Shown here: piece by piece, positions 51,954 to 61,362 of the stretch | How the letters are laid out: each line of letters begins with the position of its first letter | Numbering within the stretch: position 1 is the first letter of the stretch | NCBI GenBank assembly: GCA_041666525.1 | Contig: JBAYGT010000006.1 | Coordinates: 62,001-126,000 of the forward strand | DNA length: 64,000 nt | Source: JBAXTZ01 sp041666525 | GTDB lineage: Bacteria > Bacillota > Negativicutes > JBAXTZ01 | Direction: 5' to 3' | Program-made: the position numbers and the translations under genes | The notes under the pieces: generated by a model | What the model saw: only the letters and a program-made list of their open reading frames with translations | Databases searched by the model: none | What the model was told of the DNA's origin: nothing

Positions 51954-53694
51954 ACGAATATTTATCAGGATGTTTCTACTCGCGGCCGGGTTGTTGATAT
52001 TAGCCACGGCGTTTACGGTAAAAACTGCCAGCGATGTCTATCAACGCGAAACTGTTCGCCAATTGGAAGGAATCGCGGCTTATACGGACGTGCTGATTGA
52101 TGAAATTGGCAAAGCTCCGGATAATCTTAATCAGTTATCACGTAAAATGGCACAAGCTTATAACATTAAATTCCCCGAAGGCAATCAGGGGCTGCGGGTA
52201 ACTTTTATTGACTATAGTGGCAAGGTTCTCGGTGACTCTGCGGTCGAACCGGCAAGCTTGGACAACCACAGCGAGCGGGTTGAAGTCAAGGCTGCGCTGC
52301 GCGGTGAAACCGGCGTTGATGTTCGTTATTCAACCTCAATTGCAGAAAAGTTAATGTATGTTGCAGTGCTTGATCGCAAGAATAAACTGGTAGTAAGAAT
52401 GTCCGTGCCGATAAAACGTCAAGATCAGATAATCAATGGAATTCTCAAATGGGCGATGCTTGCGGCATTAATCGCGATCTTGCTTGCGGCATTAATATCA
52501 CGGCGGGTTGCCCGAAAAATAACCCGGGATCTGGTTGAAGTAACCAATGGCGCTGAAGAAGTTGCCAACGGGAATTATAATCGCCGTATAATCGTTGCCC
52601 GGACGGATGAAAGCGGGCGGTTAGCGGCTGCGGTAAATAACATGTCTAACAGATTATTGGAAGACAACCGGCTGCTTCGTGAAAAGAAAGATTTGATCAA
52701 AGCTGTTGCTGACAATGTTGCCGGTGGAATTGTCGCAATTGATGCGAATGGCGCATTGCTTTTGGTCAACCGATTTGCGCGGACTTTATTTAATTTGCGC
52801 ATTGATGAAGATATCAGCGGACAACCGTTGGGCGCTTGTATCCGCAATCGTCGTTTCAACGAACAGATTCAGGCGACGCTCGCCGATTGCCGGCGTTACG
52901 AAACCGAGATTGGCGATCTGGAGCGGGTGCTGCGGGTAGAAACTTCACCGGTGTTTTTTGAAGGCGCTCTAGTCGGCGCCTGCGCCTATATTGGCGATAT
53001 CACCAAAATCAGCCGGTTGGAAAAACTGCGCGCCGAATTTGTAGCAAATGTCAGCCATGAGTTGCGCACGCCGCTCACATCAATTCGAGGCTTTATCGAA
53101 ACCCTGCGGACGAGCGATATGGACAAAACCGACAGCAATCGATTTTTGCAGATAATTGAGTTGGAATCGGAACGGTTGCAGTTGTTGATTGATGATTTAC
53201 TGACATTATCCGAGTTGGATACAACGATTGAACGGGTCGGGATCGAACACTTTGACCTGAAAATTGCGATTGACGAAGTACTGCAGCTTAATTGCCCAAG
53301 CGCTGTAGAAAAATCAGTGGTTTTGGAAAACAGGATCGATACCGGCATTATGCTTGATGCCAATAAAAATCGCATTAAGCAATTGCTGTATATTCTTACC
53401 GACAATGCGATAAAATATAACAAAACTAATGGTATGGTGGTTGTGACTGGAATCCGCAAGGGGAAAACGTTGACACTGGAAGTGAGTGACAGCGGTATCG
53501 GTATTACTACCGAACACCTACCGCGATTGTTTGAGCGGTTTTACCGGGTGGATAAGGACCGGTCACGTGCGACTGGTGGCACCGGACTGGGTCTCGCGAT
53601 TGCCAAACACATTGTTCAGCTATATGACGGAAGTATTGAGATTGAAAGCGAACCCGGTCAGGGAACAAAAGTGATAGTGAGTTTGCCGGTATAA
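51946..53694 (+). CDS. phoR: Phosphate regulon sensor kinase PhoR
   Basis: Membrane histidine kinase of 582 residues. TM1 is near 7-27, an outer sensor domain follows (about 30-160), TM2 near 165-185, HAMP (about 187-240), PAS (about 250-350), H-box FVANVSHELRTPLTS, then the catalytic domain with DNAIKYN, DSGIGI and GGTGLGLAI. The ATG at 51946 overlaps the phoB stop by 8 bases. Last gene of the pst operon. Confidence 0.94.
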   Translation: MNKRIFIRMFLLAAGLLILATAFTVKTASDVYQRETVRQLEGIAAYTDVLIDEIGKAPDNLNQLSRKMAQAYNIKFPEGNQGLRVTFIDYSGKVLGDSAVEPASLDNHSERVEVKAALRGETGVDVRYSTSIAEKLMYVAVLDRKNKLVVRMSVPIKRQDQIINGILKWAMLAALIAILLAALISRRVARKITRDLVEVTNGAEEVANGNYNRRIIVARTDESGRLAAAVNNMSNRLLEDNRLLREKKDLIKAVADNVAGGIVAIDANGALLLVNRFARTLFNLRIDEDISGQPLGACIRNRRFNEQIQATLADCRRYETEIGDLERVLRVETSPVFFEGALVGACAYIGDITKISRLEKLRAEFVANVSHELRTPLTSIRGFIETLRTSDMDKTDSNRFLQIIELESERLQLLIDDLLTLSELDTTIERVGIEHFDLKIAIDEVLQLNCPSAVEKSVVLENRIDTGIMLDANKNRIKQLLYILTDNAIKYNKTNGMVVVTGIRKGKTLTLEVSDSGIGITTEHLPRLFERFYRVDKDRSRATGGTGLGLAIAKHIVQLYDGSIEIESEPGQGTKVIVSLPV

Positions 53695-53733
53695 GAAAAA
53701 ATTATTTTACATGTAACAGGAGTAAGAACAACT

Positions 53734-53967
53734 ATGACTTTTGCTGATTATTGTGTTGAGTTTGGTATATTATCACGCGAGTTGGTCGATGAGGGTGACG
53801 GAATAGCGATATTAGTCATGTGGGATCGGTTTGGCGGCGATTACATTCAATATTGCACTGACCACCAATTGCAATATGAGGATTTATCGAATTGCATTTC
53901 CGAGGAAGAGCAAACGAAAAAAACAGCCGTATTCTGCGATGAGTGTTTCTATGAAACAGATTCATAG
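53734..53967 (+). CDS. Small acidic protein of unknown function
   Basis: Acidic protein of 77 residues, not recognised. It has no signal peptide or membrane helix and ends with a cysteine pair in AVFCDECFYETDS that could bind metal or form a disulphide. A clear AGGAG lies 12 bases before the ATG, and a strong terminator follows, which supports it being a real gene. It is 39 bases after phoR and may be the last member of the pst transcript. Confidence 0.6.
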   Translation: MTFADYCVEFGILSRELVDEGDGIAILVMWDRFGGDYIQYCTDHQLQYEDLSNCISEEEQTKKTAVFCDECFYETDS

Positions 53968-54015
53968 GCGGTGCTTGCGTTAGCAACCGTTGTAAGTTGT
54001 TAATATTTTAAAATA

Positions 54016-54049
54016 AAAAACGACTTCGCGAAAGCGGAGTCGTTTTTTT
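54016..54049 (+). terminator. Terminator closing the pst operon
   Basis: Stem ACGACTTCGC (54020-54029) with GCGGAGTCGT (54034-54043), GAAA loop, one G-U pair, then TTTTTTT. Confidence 0.93.
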
Positions 54050-54086
54050 GTCGGCTTTTTTATACCTCGCTAACTTCTTTAATGAT

Positions 54087-54122
54087 ATTTAAATAATGTT
54101 TCACGTGAAACATTATTTAAAT
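54087..54122. other. parS centromere site within a 36-bp perfect palindrome
   Basis: The core TGTTTCACGTGAAACA at 54097-54112 is the fully symmetric form of the ParB (Spo0J) binding consensus. The palindrome continues perfectly for ten AT-rich bases on each side. It lies in the intergenic space between the pst operon terminator and the convergent phosphorylase gene. ParB loading sites of this kind cluster around the replication origin in most bacteria. Confidence 0.93.
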
Positions 54123-54173
54123 GACCAAAAAAAAGTTTGTAGATAATGCCGCTTTAATTTTCAAGTCAGAATT

Positions 54174-55844
54174 TTATTTTAGCCACAAATATTGATAGCC
54201 GGCCAAAACGAAATTTTGTCCGCAGTAGTTATCGCTGATAATATCATAACCTCTGATACCGGCCGGAATTTTGCGCGATTCTGCACAGACGTTGACAATG
54301 CAGATAACGGTTTCGTTTTCGCTAACACGTTTCAATACAAAAAAATCTGCGCCGCAGTCGATTACGATTTGTGTGCCATACGGTGAAAAAGCCGGTTGCT
54401 CGCTGCGTTTTGTTAAAAGCTGTTTCAGCGTTTCAAAGATAGTTTTCCGGGTGTAGTCAACGGCAATTTGTCCAACCAATTTCGAATATTCCAGTTTCTC
54501 ACGGTTAATCCGGCGGTTGATGCCGGATTGTGTCAAACCCTCGTAGTCGTTGCGTGAGCCGAGCAATGAATGAATATAAATCGCCGGTACGCCGATCATC
54601 GACAACAGAATAAATTGGGCGGCGAGGAATTTGCGACATTGCTGTTCCATATCGCGGTCCTCGGCTTTGTTGATGAGTGCGTCAAAGTAATTGATATTCA
54701 GTTCATAAACAGTCTGGCTGCCATCGGGGTTGTTTTTGAAAGATATTTTTCCGCCATTCTCTACTACTTTGTCCACCAGGTATTGGCGCTCGGCATCGGT
54801 GAGGATGCCTTCACTCGGTCGCATACCGATGCCGTCGTGGCTGGCGAGAAAATTGAACCAAGTCGCGCTGTCGGACACGCGGCTGATGGTTTGGGCCCAA
54901 CTACTCAGTTTTGTAGCAGCATGAGTGCTTAGTGTGTGCAACACCAACGGTGGCAGTGCGAATTGGTAGACCATGTGTGCTTCGTCGTTGCCGTCGCCGT
55001 AGTAGCTGATATTTTCGGGATGAGGAACGTTGGTTTCGGTGATTAATTGTGCGCCGCGGTTGAAGTGCTCGGTGATAGCGCGCCAGAGTTTGACGATTGC
55101 ATGGGCCTGTGGCAAGTGCAGACAAGTTGTAGCGGATTGTTTCCAGATAAAACCGATCGCGTCAAGTCGGATGCTCGTCCCGCCGCGGTGCAAATAATCA
55201 AGCAGAATATCGCACATTTCCAGCAGTAGGGGAAACGAACCGAAGTTAACATCAACCTGATCTTCGCTGAAAGTTGTCCAGGCAGTTGTTTTGCCGTTGT
55301 TGCCATTGTATTCGTGAAACAATGGCGAAGTACGCGGTCGGACGACTACGCTGGCATCAAAATTCGGGTCGCATTTAATGAAATATTCAGTATAAGGTTG
55401 TTCACCTGCTAAGTATTTTTGAAACCAGACGCTTGATTTAGAAACATGGTTGGCAACGAAATCAAACATCAGCCGATAATCAGCGGACAGCGTGCTTATA
55501 TCATCCCAACTGCCTAACTTCGGATCAATGGCGCGATAGTCGGTAACGGAAAAACCATCGTCCGAGGTGTAAGGAAACATTGGCAACAGGTGAACATCAG
55601 TTATTGCCTGTCCGACCTGTTCCTGCAAAAACTTGTTCAGGGTCGCCAGAGGCGTGGCGGCTGCTTCACTGATGCTGTCGCCGTAAGTAATCAGGTAAGC
55701 AGTTTTTGCATCCGGACGGCTGGATACTGCCGGTTTTGTTTTTTCGTAGCGGTTTAGCAGAGCCATAATCTGCTCGGTTTGGCTTTCAGAATATGTTTCA
55801 CCATAGATGGATTTGAGATAGAATTCTATTTTCGTTTTAAGCAT
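54174..55844 (-). CDS. GH13_18 family sugar phosphorylase (sucrose/glucosylglycerate phosphorylase-like)
   Basis: Glycoside phosphorylase of 556 residues; the family splits alpha-glucosides with phosphate to give glucose 1-phosphate. Visible: LLPMFPYTSDDGFSVTDY near 86, DFVANHVS near 128, catalytic nucleophile D in SIRLDAIGF near 223, acid/base E in LITETNVP near 266 and the ASHDGIG motif near 335. LPPLVLHTL is typical of GH13 subfamily 18. Its operon partners (mannosylglycerate-type PTS and GH38) point to glucosylglycerate, possibly phosphorylated, more than to sucrose. The start overlaps the mannosidase stop by 8 bases. Confidence 0.88.
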   Translation of the reverse strand: MLKTKIEFYLKSIYGETYSESQTEQIMALLNRYEKTKPAVSSRPDAKTAYLITYGDSISEAAATPLATLNKFLQEQVGQAITDVHLLPMFPYTSDDGFSVTDYRAIDPKLGSWDDISTLSADYRLMFDFVANHVSKSSVWFQKYLAGEQPYTEYFIKCDPNFDASVVVRPRTSPLFHEYNGNNGKTTAWTTFSEDQVDVNFGSFPLLLEMCDILLDYLHRGGTSIRLDAIGFIWKQSATTCLHLPQAHAIVKLWRAITEHFNRGAQLITETNVPHPENISYYGDGNDEAHMVYQFALPPLVLHTLSTHAATKLSSWAQTISRVSDSATWFNFLASHDGIGMRPSEGILTDAERQYLVDKVVENGGKISFKNNPDGSQTVYELNINYFDALINKAEDRDMEQQCRKFLAAQFILLSMIGVPAIYIHSLLGSRNDYEGLTQSGINRRINREKLEYSKLVGQIAVDYTRKTIFETLKQLLTKRSEQPAFSPYGTQIVIDCGADFFVLKRVSENETVICIVNVCAESRKIPAGIRGYDIISDNYCGQNFVLAGYQYLWLK

Positions 55845-58524
55845 TATTACCTTCCTGTTCGTGAGTTAATCGCAATGTTACATAACCGCGTGCCGGAACC
55901 AGCTGGTCAAACGGCCGCGTTTGCAATTCGGTCAGATTAGTGACTGAAATCGAAAACAACGGCGCAGCAAGTCCGGCAGTTTGCGGGATCGCCGTCGGAT
56001 TATAAAGTCGCAGGATAATGGTATTGTTGTCATAACCGCATTTCAGGGCGCTGACGAAAACACTATCGTTGCCGAGTTCCAATAGCGAAAAATGGTGCGG
56101 CGCCGAGTCGATGGGTTGTGGCAACATGAACCGGTCGAGTCGCTCCTCGAAACTGTTTAGCGTCTGGGTTTGGTAAGACAATGTTTGGTTGAGATAGTGT
56201 TCTTTTTCCGTGAATAATTCGGATTCCGAACTGGTTTGGTCAAAAAGCAGGGCATATTCGAAGGATAGCGGCTTGCATAGTTGTGCATCCGGAGTTTCGA
56301 CAACTTTGTTGTTGATGCCTGATGCCCGTCCGGGACGCCAAAGCAAATCGTCGCGGCCAAGCAGGCCTACTGAACGAAACAGAGTGAGTGCCAGCCGCCG
56401 CTCATCGCCGAGCAATTGATATTCTTTCAGGCCGTTGGCAAAAACGGCAAAAGTTGCTGTTTCGTCGCCTGTTCCGCAGATGGACTGGAACGGATAAATT
56501 GCGACTGGAGCTTCGGCAAATTTGTTCTCGTGCCAGTCGCCTAGCCGTGGATTTTCCGCAGCCCGGGTGATCAACGAAAACCCCTGATCGGCAAATGATG
56601 TTTCCGCGCTCAAAGCCGGCAATAATACGCGCAACCGATGATCGCAAGCGCTATTAGTCAGCTGATGGCTAACGCGCAAGAATTTTTCGCCGGCGCGCAG
56701 CTCAAGCGTGCTCAACACCTCAATACTGATTGTGCAATCGCCGGCAGTCCGTGCGGACAACCCGGCAGGCACAGACAGCAGCTGTTTCACTAGCAGAATT
56801 TGCGTATGCTCGTGAATTTCTTGGGTTATTAGTTCGCATTGGTCAAAAAGTAATGTCCGGCCATTTGCCAGCGGTGAATAATCATAAGAATCTCCGGCAT
56901 CGGCGCTGTCTTCGAATATCAGCAGGTTGTCAAAAATTCTGCCGGATGCTCTGTGCGTTAATTTAAGCCGTCCGGCGCACAATTCCAACGCCAGATTGGT
57001 GTTTTCGATAATCGTACAAGTTGCCGCGCGTCGAACCACTTGACTACTTGACAACTCATTTTTACTTGACATCGTCTCGTCACACGATAACTCTATTATC
57101 TCTAACGCTGTATAGCCGAAGTTGGGCAATTGAGTTTTGATTAGTAGTTCGTTGCGGTAATAATCGGGTGCAGCCGTTACTTGTTCACCGGCTGCGGTCA
57201 CTGCGACCACTGTTCCGCCGCTTAACTGTTGTTGGTTTATTATTGAGAATTCTATTGTGCTGCCTGCGAAATCTTTGAGCTCAATATCCGGAGTACTGCT
57301 GAAAACCACAGCGTTATGAATCGCAAGCGGTTTGGCTGGAGCCAAGTTGAACAGCGTTAGAATATTGGTTTTTCCGTAAGTGCTTGCGATGGCGCGGCTA
57401 ATTTGTTTCTTTAGTACGTTGAGCAGGCTGTCCGTGATGTTGCTTAGTTTATCTAACCGGTCAATAATCGTCTGGTTGGTTTCATCGGAATTACAGCCGC
57501 CGATGCTGTCGTGAGCATGAACATCGAATAGCTGGGTCCAGATTGAATCCAGCCAGGTATGCGGGTACTTCAAACCGAGTTGTACGGCAATTGTTGCCAA
57601 TGGTTCGAGTTCGTGTGTTAGCTTATGTTCCAGCGCGCTATTTTTTTGCTTGATATCAACACGTTGGCTGCCAATGGTATGATGAACGCGTGATTTTTCT
57701 TCTGCGATTAGTTCACCTGTTATTGTCGTGGCATCAGTTTTTTTGTTCCAGGCTTGTTCCAGGTATTGTTCATAAGTGGAAAGCAGAAACTGATAATCTG
57801 TGGAATGAGTGTTCAATGTATTAACTACCTGTGGTAGTTCGGGACGCACCAGCATCTGATCGCCGCCGGACGGTAACAGCAACGGCGCGTCGGTTGGTTC
57901 GAAGGAGGCAAGTTTTGCCAATAGCGGCCGAAGTTTTTCATCCAGATATTTTCCGTCTTGTTGAATAAATTTTCCCGGCCCGTAGCCCAGGTAAATATTA
58001 TTGGTTTTGATACTATAATCATCCGGCGAGCGCCAGAAGAAATTCAAACTGGTTTTGATCTGATCATTATAGACGCCGCGTTGAAAAACGGAATATTCCA
58101 AACCACAGTCGCAAAATAGCGAAGGCAGATAAGCGTTCTGGCCAAAAACATCCGGCAGGTAGCCGATGTTCATGCAGTTGCCATATTGTTTTGCGCGCCG
58201 GATTCCGTACAATAAATTACGGATAATTGATTCGATACCTACCAGTAGGGTGTCAGTTTGGGTGTACCAGGGGCCAATCAGCAGCTGCTGGTTTTTTATC
58301 AGAGTTTCGAGCCGTTCCCGATTCTCGGGACGGATTTTCAAATACTCGTCAATAACCGATACCTGGCCGTCGAAAGTATAAGCCGGAAAGTCCGGACTGG
58401 TTTCGAGCAATTCGATCAGAAAATCAAGATTTTCGACCAATAAAACGTTAGAATCTTCAATTGTAAAATACCACTCGCGATCCCAGTGGGAGTGCGGAAC
58501 GACATGAACAGTTCTTGGCATCAT
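55837..58524 (-). CDS. mngB: GH38 alpha-mannosidase, MngB-like
   Basis: Cytoplasmic glycoside hydrolase of 895 residues, likely acting on the phosphorylated sugar delivered by the adjacent PTS, as MngB does on 6-phospho-mannosylglycerate. The zinc-site motif HVVPHSHWDREWY is at residues 7-19, the nucleophile is in GYLPDVFGQNAYLPS near 110, and HDSIGGCNSDE near 345 is typical of the family. The C-terminal beta-sandwich has a Ser-rich loop (NELSSSQVV) coded by a GTCAAGT repeat. The start overlaps the PTS stop (ATGA). Symbol by context. Confidence 0.88.
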   Translation of the reverse strand: MMPRTVHVVPHSHWDREWYFTIEDSNVLLVENLDFLIELLETSPDFPAYTFDGQVSVIDEYLKIRPENRERLETLIKNQQLLIGPWYTQTDTLLVGIESIIRNLLYGIRRAKQYGNCMNIGYLPDVFGQNAYLPSLFCDCGLEYSVFQRGVYNDQIKTSLNFFWRSPDDYSIKTNNIYLGYGPGKFIQQDGKYLDEKLRPLLAKLASFEPTDAPLLLPSGGDQMLVRPELPQVVNTLNTHSTDYQFLLSTYEQYLEQAWNKKTDATTITGELIAEEKSRVHHTIGSQRVDIKQKNSALEHKLTHELEPLATIAVQLGLKYPHTWLDSIWTQLFDVHAHDSIGGCNSDETNQTIIDRLDKLSNITDSLLNVLKKQISRAIASTYGKTNILTLFNLAPAKPLAIHNAVVFSSTPDIELKDFAGSTIEFSIINQQQLSGGTVVAVTAAGEQVTAAPDYYRNELLIKTQLPNFGYTALEIIELSCDETMSSKNELSSSQVVRRAATCTIIENTNLALELCAGRLKLTHRASGRIFDNLLIFEDSADAGDSYDYSPLANGRTLLFDQCELITQEIHEHTQILLVKQLLSVPAGLSARTAGDCTISIEVLSTLELRAGEKFLRVSHQLTNSACDHRLRVLLPALSAETSFADQGFSLITRAAENPRLGDWHENKFAEAPVAIYPFQSICGTGDETATFAVFANGLKEYQLLGDERRLALTLFRSVGLLGRDDLLWRPGRASGINNKVVETPDAQLCKPLSFEYALLFDQTSSESELFTEKEHYLNQTLSYQTQTLNSFEERLDRFMLPQPIDSAPHHFSLLELGNDSVFVSALKCGYDNNTIILRLYNPTAIPQTAGLAAPLFSISVTNLTELQTRPFDQLVPARGYVTLRLTHEQEGNNA

Positions 58525-60488
58525 TCAAGTTCTCCGTCCGGATTTTTTTTCAGCAAATAATAGCGGACAAAAATATTGCCAAAGGCAATGACCAGTACTC
58601 CGGAGATTAAACCAAGTGCGTAAGCCGGAAAGTTTTCCACGAGCGGCCAGCCCCAAATTGCCGGTAACGGGAACCACTGCACGGCGCCAAAAGCGACTGC
58701 GACATTTGCGCCGATAATGGCGCCAATAACGTTAATCGGAATGGTGATCAGCGGGTTGGCGAGCATGAACGGTATACCACCTTCACTGATTGCCAAAAAA
58801 CCCAATAATAACGATGTGTTGCCGACAACACGAAGATCTTTGTTAAATACCCGGCGGCGAACCACATATTTGTCGATCAGGGTTGCCAAACCGAGGCCGA
58901 TGGGCGGAATGACGATTGCCAGCACCCGTGCGGTAAGCGGGTAGATTTTATCAGCGGCCAGACCGATAGCAATTGCACCGGCGGCTTTGTTGACCGGTCC
59001 ACCCAGGTCAAATGCAGTGGCGGCAGCAATTACGGTCGGCAGGATAAAACCGCCGGCGCCTTTAGTGGACATAATCAGTTCGCGCAGCCAAAGATTAATT
59101 GCGCCAAATACCGGATCGACAAAATACAGATTTACTAAGAACACTGAAACGATGCTAAGCGCCGGAACGATTAACATCGGTTTCATTGGCAACAGATTCT
59201 TGCTCAGTTTGACATTGCGATTGAGCCAGCGTGCACTGTAGCCGGCGACCATCGCCAAAATCAGCGCGCCGAGGAAACCGGAAGGAATGCCGCCTTTGAT
59301 TCCCCAAAAGACATAATGTAAACCGGCTGCAAACGCGCCGCCGGCAAAACCGGCGATAAAGCCCGGACGGTCGGCGATTGCCATTGCCATAAATCCGGCA
59401 AACACCGGGTACATGAATTTGAAAATCATATCACCGAACATACCGGAAAAATATAATAAGCGGATAAAGCCATCCGGATTTTGCGCGTACTCCGGCTTGG
59501 CAATTTCGGTGGAAAGCCCGTAGGGCAGTGCCAGCAGTTTGGAAAGGCCGATCATAATACCGGCGGAGACAATAACCGGAATCATATAAGAAATACCGGT
59601 CAATATTGCTTTGCCAAGACCCTGCCAAAACCCGTCGTCTTGTGACGCGGACGAACCGGCCTGACTGGTTTCGTTGACAGTGCCATCCGGATTGTTAATA
59701 GCTTTTTCGAGCAGCGCGGCGGCATTGCGCAGCGGCTCAGCCACGCGGGTGCGGACGAACGGCAGGCCGTTGAAACGGGCGGTGTTTTTCGGGGCGATGT
59801 CGGTTGCGAAGATTATTGCCGAGGCCGCCCGGATATCAGCTGCCGAAATTGGATCTTCGATACCGTTAGCGCCCTGTTTTTCTACGACTACGCGGATACC
59901 TTTAGCGCGTCCGGCTTTTTCCAGCGCTTCAGCAGCCATATAAGTATGTGCCACGCCGGCGGCACAGGCTGTTATTGCCAAAATCGTAGTTTTTGCCGGA
60001 TCGGCAGCTAGCGGTTGTTGTTTTTCGGAAGTCTGCGCCGATAAAATTGTCATTGCTTGTTCAGGAGATCCGGCGTGCATGAGCGCTGCACAAAAATCTT
60101 CATCTAACAGTTGGGTGCTGAGCGCTGCCAGAATATCTATGTGTGCGCCACCAGCTTCGGATTGCGGAATTGCCAGCATGAAAACCAGTTGCACTTTGTT
60201 ATCCGGGTCGATGCTTTCCCATTCGGCAAGCGGAGTTTTCAACCGTGCGACCGCGAAAGCCGCTTTAGCTACGGCTGTCGATTTGCCGTGCGGAATTGCC
60301 AGCCCGCGCTCCAGTCCGGTTTCACCGATTGCTTCGCGTTCGAAAACGGCGGTAATATAGGCCTGTTTGTCGGTTAAAATACCGTTATCAAAAAAGGCTT
60401 GTGCGATGTTTTCGATGACGGCCTGTTTGGTCTGCCAATCGGCGTCCAAAAATATCAGGTTTTCATTAGTGACTGTAGCTAGATTCAT
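58521..60488 (-). CDS. mngA: PTS EIIABC, fructose/mannosylglycerate family (MngA-like)
   Basis: Phosphotransferase importer of 655 residues that phosphorylates its sugar on entry. EIIA covers about 1-150 with phospho-acceptor H67 in IPHGKS; EIIB about 165-265 with C175 in TACAAGVAHTYMAAEAL; EIIC about 295-645 with about ten helices and the FDLGGPVNKAA motif. The A-B-C order and length match the E. coli mannosylglycerate carrier. The ATG at 60488 follows AAGGAG; a TTG five codons earlier overlaps that site. Specificity is inferred from the GH38 neighbour. Confidence 0.9.
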   Translation of the reverse strand: MNLATVTNENLIFLDADWQTKQAVIENIAQAFFDNGILTDKQAYITAVFEREAIGETGLERGLAIPHGKSTAVAKAAFAVARLKTPLAEWESIDPDNKVQLVFMLAIPQSEAGGAHIDILAALSTQLLDEDFCAALMHAGSPEQAMTILSAQTSEKQQPLAADPAKTTILAITACAAGVAHTYMAAEALEKAGRAKGIRVVVEKQGANGIEDPISAADIRAASAIIFATDIAPKNTARFNGLPFVRTRVAEPLRNAAALLEKAINNPDGTVNETSQAGSSASQDDGFWQGLGKAILTGISYMIPVIVSAGIMIGLSKLLALPYGLSTEIAKPEYAQNPDGFIRLLYFSGMFGDMIFKFMYPVFAGFMAMAIADRPGFIAGFAGGAFAAGLHYVFWGIKGGIPSGFLGALILAMVAGYSARWLNRNVKLSKNLLPMKPMLIVPALSIVSVFLVNLYFVDPVFGAINLWLRELIMSTKGAGGFILPTVIAAATAFDLGGPVNKAAGAIAIGLAADKIYPLTARVLAIVIPPIGLGLATLIDKYVVRRRVFNKDLRVVGNTSLLLGFLAISEGGIPFMLANPLITIPINVIGAIIGANVAVAFGAVQWFPLPAIWGWPLVENFPAYALGLISGVLVIAFGNIFVRYYLLKKNPDGELE

Positions 60489-60507
60489 CTTGCGCTCCTT
60501 CAAAATA

Positions 60508-60572
60508 ATACGATAATGATATTATTACACCAAACGGTGCGGAAGTCTCATACAAAAATGGTATAATTATAC
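60508..60572. promoter_or_regulatory. Divergent promoter-operator region of the PTS operon and RpiR gene
   Basis: AATAATA (60506-60512 region) and TATTATT about nine bases later form an inverted repeat next to the PTS start. GTATAATTATAC (60561-60572) is a perfect palindrome carrying TATAAT on both strands. CACC-AAAC-GGTG at about 60528-60539 is a further small inverted repeat. -35 boxes are poor. These are plausible RpiR sites. Confidence 0.5.
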
Positions 60573-60618
60573 AAAGATTGGAAACGGCAGGTTGCCAGCC
60601 GATAGCAGGAGGCAAAAA

Positions 60619-61362
60619 ATGGGACGGTTGATGGAGCGGTTTGCCGACAAACAGAAACAGCTCAGCGAATCAGAGCGGTATGTTTTTTGCCATATCGACG
60701 CTGCGTTGGAGAAGTGCAGCGGCTATAATCTTACTCAACTTGCAGAAACCGCCGGAGTCAGCACTACCACGATTATCCGGATGTGTCACAAAATCGGTTG
60801 CGCGGGATTTTCGGAGTTTAAATATCTGCTAAAACAGTTGTGTGATAAACAGCTTGTGTATGGAGATTCCGCCGGGCAGCTGTGTCAAGCGTTAGAACAG
60901 TTGTTTCAGGAAGAAAAAATCGGTGATTATAAACTTATTGCCGACCGGATTGTTGCGGCAAGCCGGGTATATGTTTTCGCGCATGGGTTGTCAAAAACTG
61001 TTGCCGAATATTTTGTACAATTACTTTCGCAAACCGGAATTAACGCGATTGGAGCCTATGATTCGCACATGGTGGATTTGCTAGCGGCTAATGCCCGGCA
61101 TGGTGAATATTGTGTATTTTTTTCATCGAGCGGCAATACCCGGACACTGGTTACTGCAGCAGAGAGTCTGGCGGCGAGGAATATCGCGTTTGCAGCGATT
61201 ACTGCCAATTCTAATTCCCGGCTGGTTGCGCTTGCGCACAGCGCTCCGACGGTTGTATTAAACAAAAGCACAATTCATGGTTACGACGTCACGCCGCGGT
61301 CAACAATGATGGTAATAGTAGATCTGATTTTTGCTGAAATAAATCGGGAGCCAGAAAGATGA
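60619..61362 (+). CDS. RpiR-family transcriptional regulator
   Basis: Sugar-responsive regulator of 247 residues. The N-terminal helix-turn-helix (about 1-75; YNLTQLAETAGVSTTTIIRMCHK) is followed by a SIS sugar-phosphate-binding domain (about 100-240; VFFSSSGNTRTLVTAA). It is divergent from the PTS operon and probably controls it through a phosphorylated sugar. E. coli uses a GntR-type regulator (MngR) for the comparable genes, so regulator type differs. The ATG at 60619 follows AGGAGG; an upstream TTG in frame would include that site. Confidence 0.92.
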   Translation: MGRLMERFADKQKQLSESERYVFCHIDAALEKCSGYNLTQLAETAGVSTTTIIRMCHKIGCAGFSEFKYLLKQLCDKQLVYGDSAGQLCQALEQLFQEEKIGDYKLIADRIVAASRVYVFAHGLSKTVAEYFVQLLSQTGINAIGAYDSHMVDLLAANARHGEYCVFFSSSGNTRTLVTAAESLAARNIAFAAITANSNSRLVALAHSAPTVVLNKSTIHGYDVTPRSTMMVIVDLIFAEINREPER

